From: Merdicola sp963557785
GTDB lineage: Bacteria; Bacillota; Clostridia; TANB77; CAG-508
Reading direction: 5' to 3'
Assembly (NCBI GenBank): GCA_963557785.1
Contig: CAUWBF010000001.1
Span: 1-64,000, forward strand
Length of the DNA stretch: 64,000 nucleotides
This document shows positions 31,592 to 40,678 of the stretch, piece after piece. Numbering within the stretch: position 1 is the stretch's first letter; each line of letters starts with the position of its first letter. The translations under genes and the position numbers were made by a program. The notes beneath the pieces are model-generated. The model had not been told where the DNA came from. It saw only the letters and a program-made list of their open reading frames with translations, and did no database searches.

Positions 31592-33643
31592 ATGGAAGAA
31601 TTAACAAAAGAAGTACAATATATAAAAGGTGTAGGACCTAGTAAAAAATTATTATTAAATAAACTTGGAATTTTTACTCTTAAAGATTTAATCACATATT
31701 ATCCACGAACATACGAAGATAGAAGTAAGCCTACTAAAATTGCTTATTTGGAAGATGGACAAGAAGCATTAATAGAAGCTATTGCAACTTCTAGAATATC
31801 AGAAATTAGAACAAAAAATAAAAGAGTAGTTTTATATAAATTAATTGTAAGAGATGAAACAGGAAGTTGTACTATAACATGGTATAATCAAAAATATTTA
31901 AAAAATAAGATTATTCCAGGAAATATATATAAATTTTATGGAAAAGTAAAAAAAGTACAAAATAGATTTGAAATGTTTTCACCAGTATTTGATATGGAAG
32001 AAAACAATAAAAATACAGGAAAAATAATACCAATATATCCGTTAACATACAATTTATCACAAAATGCTATAAGGCAGATTATAGAAAATGGTTTAGGCTT
32101 AGTTAATGAAAAATTAAAAGAAACTTTACCAGATTATATATTAAATGAATATAAATTAATGGACATTAATTCTGCTATACATAAAATACATTTCCCAGAT
32201 AATTTTGAAGAATTTAAAATAGCAAGAAAAAGATTAGTATTTGAAGAGTTATTAAGTATGCAACTTGCTCTTCTTATGTTTAAAAATAGATATTCAAAAA
32301 AAGATAAAGGTATAATGTTTGATAAGCAAGTTAAAATGTCTGATGTAATAAATGAATTGCCATTTAAATTAACAAAAGCTCAATTAAGAGTATTAGAAGA
32401 AATAGATAATGATATGGAAAGTAGTAATGCAATGAATAGATTATTACAAGGAGATGTTGGATCTGGAAAAACAGCAGTATCAATAATTGCGGCATATAAA
32501 GCTGTAAAAAGCGGATATCAAGTTGCTATTATGGCTCCTACAGCAATTCTTGCAACACAACATTTAGAAAGCTTTAGACAGATATTAGATAGATTTAATA
32601 TAAGATGCGAGCTACTAATCTCAAGTGTAACTAAAAAGAAAAAAGAAGAGATATTAGATAATTTAGCAAATGGAAAAATAGATATAATTATTGGAACACA
32701 TGCATTGTTAGAAGAAAATGTAATGTTTAAAAATTTAGGATTTGTAGTAACAGATGAGCAACATAGGTTTGGAGTAAATCAACGTGCAACGATTGCATCA
32801 AAAGGAAAGAATCCAGATGTACTAGTAATGACAGCAACACCTATACCAAGAACATTAGCACTAATATTATATGGTGATTTGGATATATCAATAATTGACG
32901 AGTTACCACCAAATAGAAAGAAAATAGACACATTTGCCGTTACAAAATCTATGGAAGAAAGAATAAACAATTTTGTAAAGAAACAAATAGATGAAGGAAG
33001 ACAAGCATATATAGTATGTCCCTTAGTAGAAGACAATGAAGAAATGAATTTACAATCAGTAATAGAGTTAGCTGAACGATATAAAAATGAAACATTTAAA
33101 GAATATAGAGTAGAGTATCTACATGGAAAAATGAAAAATAAAGAAAAAGATGAAATTATGGAAAAATTTAAAAAAGGAGATATAGATATTTTAATTTCTA
33201 CAACAGTTATAGAAGTAGGAGTAAATGTACCAAATGCAAGTATAATGGTAGTAGAAAATGCTGAAAGATTTGGGTTAGCTCAACTTCATCAATTAAGAGG
33301 TAGAGTAGGAAGAGGAGAATACCAATCATATTGTATATTAAAATACCAAGGAAATAATGATGTTATAAGGAAAAGAATGAAAGTAATGACAGAAACAAAT
33401 GATGGATTCATAATTTCAGAAAAAGATTTAGAACTAAGGGGATCTGGAGAATTTTTTGGAACAAAACAACATGGAATACCAGAGTTTAAAATAGCTAATT
33501 TATTTGAAGATATACAAATATTAAAAGTAGTTCAAAATTTAGCAATAAGTATAATAGATAAAGATCCAAACTTAGAAAAACCTGAAAATCGTAGTTTGAA
33601 TAAATTAATAGAAGATAAATTTAATAAAAGGATAGAAATATAA
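31592..33643 (+). CDS. recG: ATP-dependent DNA helicase RecG
   Basis: 683 residues: an OB-fold wedge domain (about 55-150) followed by two RecA-like helicase lobes. Motif I is GDVGSGKTAVS, motif II TDEQHRFGV, motif III MTATPIPRTLAL, motif V TTVIEVGVNVPNA and motif VI QLRGRVGRGE. It remodels stalled replication forks and Holliday junctions. RBS TTAGGAGAA. No strong terminator is seen directly downstream. Confidence 0.97.
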   Translation: MEELTKEVQYIKGVGPSKKLLLNKLGIFTLKDLITYYPRTYEDRSKPTKIAYLEDGQEALIEAIATSRISEIRTKNKRVVLYKLIVRDETGSCTITWYNQKYLKNKIIPGNIYKFYGKVKKVQNRFEMFSPVFDMEENNKNTGKIIPIYPLTYNLSQNAIRQIIENGLGLVNEKLKETLPDYILNEYKLMDINSAIHKIHFPDNFEEFKIARKRLVFEELLSMQLALLMFKNRYSKKDKGIMFDKQVKMSDVINELPFKLTKAQLRVLEEIDNDMESSNAMNRLLQGDVGSGKTAVSIIAAYKAVKSGYQVAIMAPTAILATQHLESFRQILDRFNIRCELLISSVTKKKKEEILDNLANGKIDIIIGTHALLEENVMFKNLGFVVTDEQHRFGVNQRATIASKGKNPDVLVMTATPIPRTLALILYGDLDISIIDELPPNRKKIDTFAVTKSMEERINNFVKKQIDEGRQAYIVCPLVEDNEEMNLQSVIELAERYKNETFKEYRVEYLHGKMKNKEKDEIMEKFKKGDIDILISTTVIEVGVNVPNASIMVVENAERFGLAQLHQLRGRVGRGEYQSYCILKYQGNNDVIRKRMKVMTETNDGFIISEKDLELRGSGEFFGTKQHGIPEFKIANLFEDIQILKVVQNLAISIIDKDPNLEKPENRSLNKLIEDKFNKRIEI

Positions 33644-33692
33644 AAAAGTCGAAATTTGTAAATATGTAATAAATTATGTAGGACGATACAAT

Positions 33693-33721
33693 TTGAATTA
33701 TTATGTAAAGTGTGCTATAAT
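33693..33721 (+). promoter_or_regulatory. Strong promoter of the 33789 gene
   Basis: TTGAAT (33693-33698), 17 bp, TATAAT (33716-33721) with an extended TGC. The leader contains a short GCCC/GGGC hairpin (about 33753-33771) before TAGGAGGAG. Confidence 0.75.
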
Positions 33722-33788
33722 ATAAGTTGTACCAAGTAAACACAATACAAATGCCCGAACAATTATAAGGGCGTAGGAGGAGATCAAC

Positions 33789-34550
33789 ATGTGTACAGAA
33801 ATGTATAAGAAGATGCAAACAAAACGTATTTACTCAGAAGTAGTAATGCGGCTCAGAACTTCTAAGGTAGCAACAGATGTAATTGGCAGTGAGTTTCTCA
33901 AATATGCAATATTAGCATACTTACATAATCCTGCATTAGGTATTCATGAATTAGCAGTAGAGTCTATAGAAAATGCTTCATCAGGTATTCATGGAATAAG
34001 TAAGGAAGAACCGGAAGAGGCAATTGCATTAATGAGAGAAGCACTAGAAACAGTTAACAAAAAAGTGGATGAAGATAACACAAAAGCAGTCGAAAAATTT
34101 ATAAAGACGATTGCAGAGGAAGTGAGAATAGCAGAGATGGTATATATGAGAGTAATCTCGTATGACATCAATGCAAATTCAGAGCAGACAGAAGTGTTTA
34201 TCCAAACAGCTATCAGAAGACTGAGGAAACCAGATGAGAAATTTAAGGAAGTATTAAACTGGATAGCTGGCAAATTTGGCTATGAAGGTTTAACTGAACT
34301 GATGGCAGATTTAAATGCAATTGCAATGTGCAGAATAAATTATAAGAGAACTGCCAAGAAGTTGAAGGAATTATTTCCTAACGAGGATTTTGATTCAGAT
34401 GATGTTTTTGAACTACTTGCTGCAGTGAAGAGCAAGAACTTTTCAGAAGATCATAAAAAGAAAATTAAAGGCATCGAAGATCATATTATGAAAGAAATTT
34501 TATATGCGGTAGATGCATTGATCGACGGAAAAGATAATCTTATGTTCTAA
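33789..34550 (+). CDS. Orphan protein with atypical base use; N-terminus weakly Spo0A_C-like
   Basis: 253 residues, all-helical in appearance, no membrane segment. Residues about 12-90 (IYSEVVMRLRTSKVATDVIG, then FLKYAIL and EEAIALMREALE) follow the hydrophobic pattern of the Spo0A C-terminal DNA-binding domain, a faint match only. The rest is a long helical region (DEDNTKAVEKFIKTIAEEVR). Codon choice includes CGG, GGC, GTG, CTG, GAG and GAC far more often than in flanking genes. It is a self-contained unit with a strong promoter, an AGGAGGAG RBS and a GC-rich terminator, consistent with acquisition or a specialised, highly expressed role. Confidence 0.75.
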   Translation: MCTEMYKKMQTKRIYSEVVMRLRTSKVATDVIGSEFLKYAILAYLHNPALGIHELAVESIENASSGIHGISKEEPEEAIALMREALETVNKKVDEDNTKAVEKFIKTIAEEVRIAEMVYMRVISYDINANSEQTEVFIQTAIRRLRKPDEKFKEVLNWIAGKFGYEGLTELMADLNAIAMCRINYKRTAKKLKELFPNEDFDSDDVFELLAAVKSKNFSEDHKKKIKGIEDHIMKEILYAVDALIDGKDNLMF

Positions 34551-34570
34551 GTTTGCAAGACAAAAAAACT

Positions 34571-34610
34571 GGCCATTAGCATATATGCTGGTGGCCTTCT
34601 TCCTTTTTTA
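34571..34610 (+). terminator. Terminator of the 33789 gene
   Basis: GGCCATTAGCAT (34571-34582) / ATGCTGGTGGCC (34585-34596), 12 pairs including two G-U, then a pyrimidine/T tract. Confidence 0.88.
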
Positions 34611-34683
34611 CAACTATTTATATTGACTTTTTACAAAAAAAACACTAAGATATAAATAGAATAGGAAAAGGATGTAGAAAAAG

Positions 34684-34881
34684 ATGGATATAAAAATTAT
34701 TTTATCAATTATTGGCGCTATAATATCTTTAGCTGGTGTAACTTTGATTTTCGATGCAAGAATAATTACAAAAAAGGTATTTAGTTTTGGAGATCAAAAT
34801 GAAGGTTCAGCAGGACTAAAAATAATTGGTTTTATTATAGGAATAATAGGAGCTATAATAGTTTTTTATAATATAAAATAG
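34684..34881 (+). CDS. Small two-helix membrane protein
   Basis: 65 residues: a hydrophobic helix (about 4-23), a short hydrophilic loop (ARIITKKVFSFGDQNEGSA) and a second helix (about 44-62). The function is unknown. Similar tiny proteins occur in Clostridia. RBS AAAAGGATG lies about 9 nt upstream. It is followed after 13 nt by another membrane protein, so they form an operon. Confidence 0.7.
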   Translation: MDIKIILSIIGAIISLAGVTLIFDARIITKKVFSFGDQNEGSAGLKIIGFIIGIIGAIIVFYNIK

Positions 34882-34894
34882 AGGAGGAAAACAA

Positions 34895-35371
34895 ATGAAA
34901 AAGTTATCTACTTATTTATTAACTATGTTTATGGTTATGTTTTGGGTATTTAGGGTAGTAGTAGCACTTGGAAATTCTACAGGAAATAATATGGGCTTTC
35001 CAATAGAAAATATGACTACAGAAATCATATTACTTTTTGTAGATATAGTATTAATATTATTAGTAATTAAAAGAAAAATAATAGGATCTTTAGGATTTTT
35101 ATTAGTAAATATATGGTATTTTGGTCCAAAATTATTAAATGCAATAACTACAATATCATCAAGTGAAGCTGTAGATATATATACTATTGATGCTGCGTTA
35201 GAAGGATTTATTGCACTTGTATTAGCTATAGCAATATTATTTGATATGCTATTAGATAAAAATAGAGTTAATAATCCAAAAGATAAGAAAACAGATTGGT
35301 TTTATAAGGGCGAACAATATGATAGACAATTAGATGAAAGGGCAGATAAAAATAATTATAGAACTTTATAG
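34895..35371 (+). CDS. Four-helix membrane protein with conserved DWFYKG-type tail
   Basis: 158 residues with hydrophobic segments at about 5-25, 40-58, 62-80 and 98-118, then a charged cytoplasmic tail ending KKTDWFYKGEQYDRQLDERA. Such short tails with an aromatic-acidic pattern recur in small membrane proteins of Firmicutes, but no role is known to me. RBS AGAGGAGG. A terminator follows. Confidence 0.75.
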   Translation: MKKLSTYLLTMFMVMFWVFRVVVALGNSTGNNMGFPIENMTTEIILLFVDIVLILLVIKRKIIGSLGFLLVNIWYFGPKLLNAITTISSSEAVDIYTIDAALEGFIALVLAIAILFDMLLDKNRVNNPKDKKTDWFYKGEQYDRQLDERADKNNYRTL

Positions 35372-35376
35372 AATAC

Positions 35377-35426
35377 AAAAAAGACCAAATTATTTCAATT
35401 ACAAAAGAATAATTGGGTCTTTTTAT
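35377..35426 (+). terminator. Terminator after the 34895 gene
   Basis: AAAGACC with AAATTATT pairs with AATAATTG and GGTCTTT further on (arms at about 35378-35393 and 35409-35424); a T run ends it. Confidence 0.75.
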
Positions 35427-35452
35427 TTAAACTAAATAAAGGAGTTAAGTGT

Positions 35453-36142
35453 ATGAAAAAAGTCGAAAAAAAATTTGAATTAATTATTAATTATGATTTA
35501 TTAGAGGAGTTTTGTAAAATTAATAATTTTATAATTGTAACTGATGATATGTTAATAGAAAATAATATGTATAAAGAATTAATTTATGCAACAGATAATA
35601 ATTTCGTTGGAGAAAGTGTTTATCCTAAAGATATGCCATTAATAATAAACAAAATAATATGGGAAAAATTAATTAAAATTAATGAAGAATTAAAAGAACA
35701 TGGACTTTGTTTAAAAATATATGATGCTTATAGACCTATTGAAATACAAAAAATATTTTGGGAAGATTTTTATAATAATCATGGATATTATGATGAAACT
35801 TTAGTTGCAAATCCAAATAAATATGGTACTCATAATATAACAATTAATGCTGTTGATATATTCATAGTTAATTTAGATGGTAGTAATGTTGAACTACCTT
35901 GTGAATTTGATGATTTCACTGGAAAAGCAAATATCTATTTTGATGATTGTTCAGATAAAGCAAAAGAAAATAGAGATTTATTAATTTATACTGCAAGAAA
36001 ACATGGATTGATTGTGAATAATGATGAATGGTGGCACTTTTATGATAACCGATTAAAAGAATATGGAATGAAATATAACTATTCACAATCTGAATTTGTA
36101 CCAAAAAAAGAGGAACAAGTATTTATTTTAATAAGGAAGTGA
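35453..36142 (+). CDS. M15-family D-Ala-D-Ala dipeptidase-like protein
   Basis: 229 residues related to VanX/DdpX peptidases: the substrate-binding Arg94 in IYDAYRP, the zinc ligand His127 in GTHNITINAVDIF, and E192-W-W-H195 at the catalytic end. In family members His and Asp are separated by six residues (HxxxxxxD), whereas here H127 and D135 are separated by seven, and the usual S-x-H-x-x-G signature is altered. It may cleave D-Ala-D-Ala or murein peptides, or be weakened. No signal peptide is seen, so it would act in the cytoplasm, as VanX does. No vanH/vanA-type genes adjoin it. Confidence 0.82.
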   Translation: MKKVEKKFELIINYDLLEEFCKINNFIIVTDDMLIENNMYKELIYATDNNFVGESVYPKDMPLIINKIIWEKLIKINEELKEHGLCLKIYDAYRPIEIQKIFWEDFYNNHGYYDETLVANPNKYGTHNITINAVDIFIVNLDGSNVELPCEFDDFTGKANIYFDDCSDKAKENRDLLIYTARKHGLIVNNDEWWHFYDNRLKEYGMKYNYSQSEFVPKKEEQVFILIRK

Positions 36143-36147
36143 TAATA

Positions 36148-37059
36148 ATGAATAATGAAAATTCGAAAAAAACTAACATTAACTGGTATCCAGGACATAT
36201 GGCAAAAACAAGAAGACAAATAATAGAAGATTTAAAACTAATAGATATAGTAGTTGAATTAATAGATAGTAGAATACCAATATCTAGCAGAAATCCAGAT
36301 ATAAAAAATATAACAAAAAACAAGAAGAAAGTTATTGTTTTAAATAAAAGTGATTTAGCAGATATGAATGAAACAAATAAATGGGTTAATTATTTTAAAA
36401 ATCAAGGAATTCCTGCAGTTATTACAGATTCAAATTCTGGAAAGGGTATACAAGAGGTAATAAAATCAATTGAAGATATAATGCAAACAGAATTAGAACA
36501 GCTTGCTAATAAAGGTAGAGTTGGCAGAACTATAAGAATAATGGTTCTTGGAATACCTAATGTAGGCAAATCATCATTTATAAATAGAATTGCTAAAAAA
36601 ACATCTTTAGAAGTAGGAAACAGACCAGGAGTTACAAGAAGTAAACAATGGATACGTGTAAGTGATAAAATAGAATTGTTAGATACACCAGGTGTGCTAT
36701 GGCCAAAATTTGAAAGCGAAGAAGTAGCATTAAATTTAGCTTATACAGGAACAATAAAAGACGATGTTATAGAAAAAGTAGAAGTAGCATTTAATCTTTT
36801 AAAATATTTACTAGAAAACTATAGAAGTAATGTACTTGATAGATATTCTTTAGACAACAAAGAAATTGAAGAGATATTAAACAGAGAAGATTATCCTGAA
36901 AATGAAAATATATATGAAATAATGCAATTAATAGGTAAAAAAAGAGGAGCTATAGTTTCAGGTGGAAGAATTGATGATATAAAAGTAGCAAATATAATAA
37001 TAGATGACTATAGAAGCGGAAAATTTGGAAAGATTACATTAGAAAAAGTAAGAAAATAG
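36148..37059 (+). CDS. rbgA: Ribosome biogenesis GTPase RbgA (YlqF)
   Basis: 303 residues, circularly permuted GTPase: NWYPGHMAKTRR at the start, then G4 LNKSDLAD, G1 GIPNVGKSSFINR, a G2 Thr in GVTR and G3 DTPGVLWP, with a helical C-terminal domain. It is needed for late assembly of the 50S subunit. ATG 36148 has AAGGAAGTGA 7 nt upstream; a GTG at 36139 would lie inside that RBS. It is followed by mrnC 13 nt on, which also concerns 23S rRNA. Confidence 0.96.
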   Translation: MNNENSKKTNINWYPGHMAKTRRQIIEDLKLIDIVVELIDSRIPISSRNPDIKNITKNKKKVIVLNKSDLADMNETNKWVNYFKNQGIPAVITDSNSGKGIQEVIKSIEDIMQTELEQLANKGRVGRTIRIMVLGIPNVGKSSFINRIAKKTSLEVGNRPGVTRSKQWIRVSDKIELLDTPGVLWPKFESEEVALNLAYTGTIKDDVIEKVEVAFNLLKYLLENYRSNVLDRYSLDNKEIEEILNREDYPENENIYEIMQLIGKKRGAIVSGGRIDDIKVANIIIDDYRSGKFGKITLEKVRK

Positions 37060-37072
37060 GAAGGAATAATGA

Positions 37073-37486
37073 ATGGAAGAATTAATATTACCACAAAAAG
37101 ACGAAGCACAAGTAAATATGATGAATCCACTAGTATGGGCTTATATAGGTGATAGTGTATATGAACTATATGTAAGAAATTATCTAATAAATAATTCAAA
37201 TGCAAAAGTACATGAACTACATGTGAATGCTATAAAGTATGTAAAAGCTAGAGCACAAGCAGAAATATTAAAAACAATAGAAAATATATTAAATGAAGAG
37301 GAAAAAAATATAGTAAGAAGAACAAGAAATACACAAAACCATCATATACCTAAAAATGCAGATCCATCTGATTATATGTATGCTACAGCCTTCGAAGGAC
37401 TAATTGGATATTTATATCTAAATAAGCGTTTCGATAGGCTAAAAGAAATTTTAAATTTAATAGAAAAGGAATACTTCAAAAAGTAA
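37073..37486 (+). CDS. mrnC: Mini-ribonuclease III
   Basis: 137 residues of the dsRNA-binding-domain-less RNase III group. The catalytic core is NPLVWAYIGDSVYELYVR, with the second acidic site in DYMYATAFEGLIGYLYL. It trims 23S rRNA ends in B. subtilis. The gene lies 13 nt after rbgA, a logical pairing of a 50S assembly factor and a 23S maturase. RBS AAGGAA. Confidence 0.93.
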   Translation: MEELILPQKDEAQVNMMNPLVWAYIGDSVYELYVRNYLINNSNAKVHELHVNAIKYVKARAQAEILKTIENILNEEEKNIVRRTRNTQNHHIPKNADPSDYMYATAFEGLIGYLYLNKRFDRLKEILNLIEKEYFKK

Positions 37487-37516
37487 CAATTTAATACAAA
37501 TTGTTACTTTTTTTAT
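37481..37516 (+). terminator. Terminator after mrnC
   Basis: AAGTAACAATTT (37481-37492) / AAATTGTTACTT (37498-37509) plus T7; the stem overlaps the mrnC stop codon. Confidence 0.88.
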
Positions 37517-37582
37517 TGACTTATATTTGCCTTAATGATATGCTATTAATGATAATTATGCTGAACAAAAGAGGAGAAAAAA

Positions 37583-39139
37583 ATGAGAAACAGTAGAAAA
37601 AAATTTAAGATTGTATCAAGTAAAATTTTTTCAACAATGATAGTAATAGTAATATTAGCTATCTATTCTCTTATTGTCCCAATAAACAAGATTAATGCAG
37701 CAACATATAATCAAACAATAATAAATGCGAATAGTAACAATAAAAATGGTATAGATGCTTTTCCAGAAAGTTATAAAGTATTATTAAATAAATTAGTTCA
37801 AGAAACAGGACATACTAACTGGAAATTTAAAGCTTTTTATACAGATATAGATTGGACAGAATTAAGTAAAAATGAAAATAAGTGTTTAAGAAATACGGTT
37901 TATAAAACAAATGCAAGTAATTGGTTTTGTTCAGCAAACCAAAAACATTTGGATGCTGGAAAATGTGGAGATGGATACTATTGTGCATCACCTAAAATAG
38001 TAAACTATTATTTAGACCCAAGAAATTTTTTAACAGAAACAACAATATTTCAATTTTTAAATTTAGGATATGATAGTTCTGAAAGTATAGAACTAATTCA
38101 ACAAGCACTAAATGGAAGCTTTATGGAAGGAACAGCAGCAAATGGTGAAAGATATGCAAATATTATATATGATGCATCACAAGCTTCAGGGGAAAGTGCA
38201 TTAAGTATAATTACAAGAATTTATCAAGAAATTGGAAAGAATTCACCTGGAAATCCACCACATATGGTAGCAGGAAATGATACAACATATCCAAATACAT
38301 ATAATTTCTTTAATTATGGAGCAACAGATGGAACAGGTGCACAAAAAAGAGGTTTATCTTATGCAGATAGTGCAGGGTGGCATGATCCACGTACAGCATT
38401 AGTAGAGGGAGCAAAACTTATTGCAAACAATTATACAAAGGCAGGACAAAATACAAAATATACATTTAAATTTGATGTTGTTGGTAGCGAATATAATCAG
38501 TTATATTCACATCAATATATGACGAATTTACAAGACCCAACAAACCAAGCTAAAATATTATTTGATAAATATGCAAATAATGGTTGGCTAAATAATGATT
38601 TAACATTTATAATTCCAGTATATAAAAATATGCCAACATACAATAAATTACCATCAAACTTAACGGGTTCTGAGTTATATTATGTTTCACCAAATTGGAT
38701 TGCACCAAACTTAAGAACAGGTATTGGTTCAGGTGCATCAGCAATATGTACAGTTAGAAAAGATACTTTAGTAACAATGGTACAATATAATGCAGGAACA
38801 GATAGTTATGGAACACCATGGCATAGAATAAGATTAGAAGATGGAACAGAAGGATATATGACTTCTGAATATTTAACAAAAGTAAATAATATTGTAGATA
38901 CATACAGTGTACCAAATAATGAAATAGATAATTGTACAGTAGAGCTTGGAGACATTAATGGAGATAATATAATAGATTCATTAGATTTACTAAGAATAAA
39001 GCAATACCTATTGGGAAAGGTAGAATTAACGACTAAGCAATTTGAACAAGCAGATCTTAACAAAGATGGAATAATAGATTCTTTCGATTTACTAAAAATG
39101 AAACAATATTTATTAGGAAAAATAACATCTTTTAATTAA
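37583..39139 (+). CDS. Secreted glucosaminidase-like wall protein with SH3 and dockerin domains
   Basis: 518 residues. A signal peptide (about 15-38, ending NKINAAT) is followed by a domain with FPESYKVLLNKLV, YYLDPRNFLTE and FFNYGATDG, the pattern of bacterial N-acetylglucosaminidases acting on peptidoglycan. A bacterial SH3-like region follows (about 375-432, ending DGTEGYMTSEYL). The C-terminus is a dockerin type I domain (about 456-513) made of two Ca2+-loop repeats, GDINGDNIIDSLDLL and ADLNKDGIIDSFDLL. Dockerins bind cohesins, so this enzyme may be held on a cell-surface partner. RBS AGAGGAG. A terminator precedes it, so it starts its own unit. Confidence 0.85.
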   Translation: MRNSRKKFKIVSSKIFSTMIVIVILAIYSLIVPINKINAATYNQTIINANSNNKNGIDAFPESYKVLLNKLVQETGHTNWKFKAFYTDIDWTELSKNENKCLRNTVYKTNASNWFCSANQKHLDAGKCGDGYYCASPKIVNYYLDPRNFLTETTIFQFLNLGYDSSESIELIQQALNGSFMEGTAANGERYANIIYDASQASGESALSIITRIYQEIGKNSPGNPPHMVAGNDTTYPNTYNFFNYGATDGTGAQKRGLSYADSAGWHDPRTALVEGAKLIANNYTKAGQNTKYTFKFDVVGSEYNQLYSHQYMTNLQDPTNQAKILFDKYANNGWLNNDLTFIIPVYKNMPTYNKLPSNLTGSELYYVSPNWIAPNLRTGIGSGASAICTVRKDTLVTMVQYNAGTDSYGTPWHRIRLEDGTEGYMTSEYLTKVNNIVDTYSVPNNEIDNCTVELGDINGDNIIDSLDLLRIKQYLLGKVELTTKQFEQADLNKDGIIDSFDLLKMKQYLLGKITSFN

Positions 39140-39159
39140 TAAGAAAGGAAATAATATAT

Positions 39160-40542
39160 ATGAAAAGAATTAAATTAATAATATCAATTTTAGCAACATT
39201 AATATTATTAGGATTTATACATAGCTATCAAGTATATGCAGCATCGGCCAGTCTTAGTGCTGGAAATACATCTGTTAATGTAGGGCAATCAGTAACATTA
39301 ACAATAACTATAAAAGGAGCTAGTTGGGGAGTAAATTTATCAGGAGCGGTTTCAGGAGGATATTCAGATACAACAGATGATGCTGAAGATGATACAAAAA
39401 TATATACTACTACATTTACACCAACAGAAGAAGGGACATATAAAATTAATTTATCTGGTACTGTAACAGGAGCAGCAGATAGTAAAGCAACATCAGTTAA
39501 TGATAGTGTAACTATAACTGCTAAAAATCCAAGTTCTTCATCAGCAGTATCAAGTAATGCGAACTTAAAAAATTTAGGAATAACACCAAACGATTTTAAA
39601 GGATTTAAGGCGAATACAACAACATATAATGTTACAGTTCCATACGATGTTGAAGCCGTAACTGTATATGCTCAAGCACAAGATTCAAAAGCATCTGTAT
39701 CAGGTACAGGTAAGAAAAAATTAAAGGAAGGAAGCAATAGTTTACAAGTTGTAGTAACTGCAGAAGATGGAAATAAAAAGACATATACAATAAATGTAGT
39801 AAGAACATCAGATGCGGAAGAAATGACACCTAATGTTATAGATGAAAATAATGAAGAAGCAAATAAACCAGAAAGTTTAAGATTAACAGCTATTTCTTTA
39901 CAAAATGATTTGAATTTAACATTATTACCAGCTTTTAATAGTGAGACATTTGAATATACTGTTGAAGTAGCAAACGATTTGGAAAAATTAGAACTAAGTG
40001 GAATACCAAATGTAAATGGTGCTAAAGTTATAATAGAAGGAAATGACCAACTAGATAGTGAAGAAAATATAATTACTATAACTGTAAAAGCAGATGGATA
40101 TGAAGACGTTATATATAAAATAAAAGTAATAAAAAAAGCAGAAGAAAAACAAGAAGAACAAGCATTAGAATTAGTAGATCCAGTAGATTTAGATAATTCA
40201 AGAGCTACAATGAAAATTATAATAATATTAGCAGTTGCAACATTTATAATAATAGCAATAATTATAATATTAATTCTAAAACGCAAAAAAGATAAAAAGA
40301 GACTATACTCTTCTTACTATGATTATTATAACGATTATCCAGAAGAAAGTGAAAAAGTAGACTTAATTAAAGAAATGGAAAACAAAGGGTCAGGAGAAAA
40401 AGAAACAAGAAAAAATATATTTGAAGATGATTTGAATAATTCTAATGAAGAAACTCCAGAAGGATATACAGTAGAAATAGAAGCAGATACAGATGTTGCA
40501 GAAAAACCAAGAAGAAAAAGAGGAAAAGGTAAGCACTTCTAA
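39160..40542 (+). CDS. Membrane-anchored protein with Ig-like and cadherin-like beta-sandwich domains
   Basis: 460 residues. A signal peptide (about 1-27, ending YQVYAASA) precedes an Ig/cohesin-like beta domain (about 28-125, ASLSAGNTSVNVGQSVTLTI). Two cadherin-like beta-sandwich domains follow (about 134-215, LKNLGITPNDFKGFKANTTT; about 237-330, LTAISLQNDLNLTLLPAFN). Then come a linker, a transmembrane helix (about 350-373) and a charged cytoplasmic tail rich in Glu/Lys with YSSYYDYYNDYP. It lies 20 nt after the dockerin protein and shares its transcript, so it could act as the surface receptor, though no true cohesin motif is proven. The cytoplasmic tail could couple to the cytoskeleton or kinases. 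Confidence 0.8.
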   Translation: MKRIKLIISILATLILLGFIHSYQVYAASASLSAGNTSVNVGQSVTLTITIKGASWGVNLSGAVSGGYSDTTDDAEDDTKIYTTTFTPTEEGTYKINLSGTVTGAADSKATSVNDSVTITAKNPSSSSAVSSNANLKNLGITPNDFKGFKANTTTYNVTVPYDVEAVTVYAQAQDSKASVSGTGKKKLKEGSNSLQVVVTAEDGNKKTYTINVVRTSDAEEMTPNVIDENNEEANKPESLRLTAISLQNDLNLTLLPAFNSETFEYTVEVANDLEKLELSGIPNVNGAKVIIEGNDQLDSEENIITITVKADGYEDVIYKIKVIKKAEEKQEEQALELVDPVDLDNSRATMKIIIILAVATFIIIAIIIILILKRKKDKKRLYSSYYDYYNDYPEESEKVDLIKEMENKGSGEKETRKNIFEDDLNNSNEETPEGYTVEIEADTDVAEKPRRKRGKGKHF

Positions 40543-40545
40543 GCA

Positions 40546-40576
40546 AATAACCTAGCAAAAGCTAGGTTATTTTTAT
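40546..40576 (+). terminator. Terminator of the 37583-40542 operon
   Basis: AATAACCTAGC (40546-40556), AAAA loop, GCTAGGTTATT (40561-40571), T run. Confidence 0.9.
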
Positions 40577-40581
40577 ATAAA

Positions 40582-40610
40582 TTTACATAAAAAATAAAAT
40601 GTGATATAAT
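40582..40610 (+). promoter_or_regulatory. Promoter of the SpoIIID-like gene
   Basis: TTTACA (40582-40587), 17 bp, TATAAT (40605-40610) with extended TGA. It looks like a vegetative sigma-A promoter. Confidence 0.6.
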
Positions 40611-40678
40611 ATATATGATTTAATATCACTTTGAAGGTAACCAAAAATATATTTATTTTAGGAAGGAAGGCACATAGT

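Noticed and set aside
35453..36142. Vancomycin-resistance operon
   Set aside because: The VanX-like gene stands alone: no vanH, vanA or vanRS neighbours, and the zinc motif is altered.
37583..39139. Cellulosome component
   Set aside because: It has a dockerin, but the enzyme domain resembles a peptidoglycan glucosaminidase and no scaffoldin or cellulase is nearby.
39672..40286. Minus-strand frame opposite the beta-sandwich gene
   Set aside because: Antisense shadow with no RBS and a hydrophobic composition caused by A-rich sense codons.
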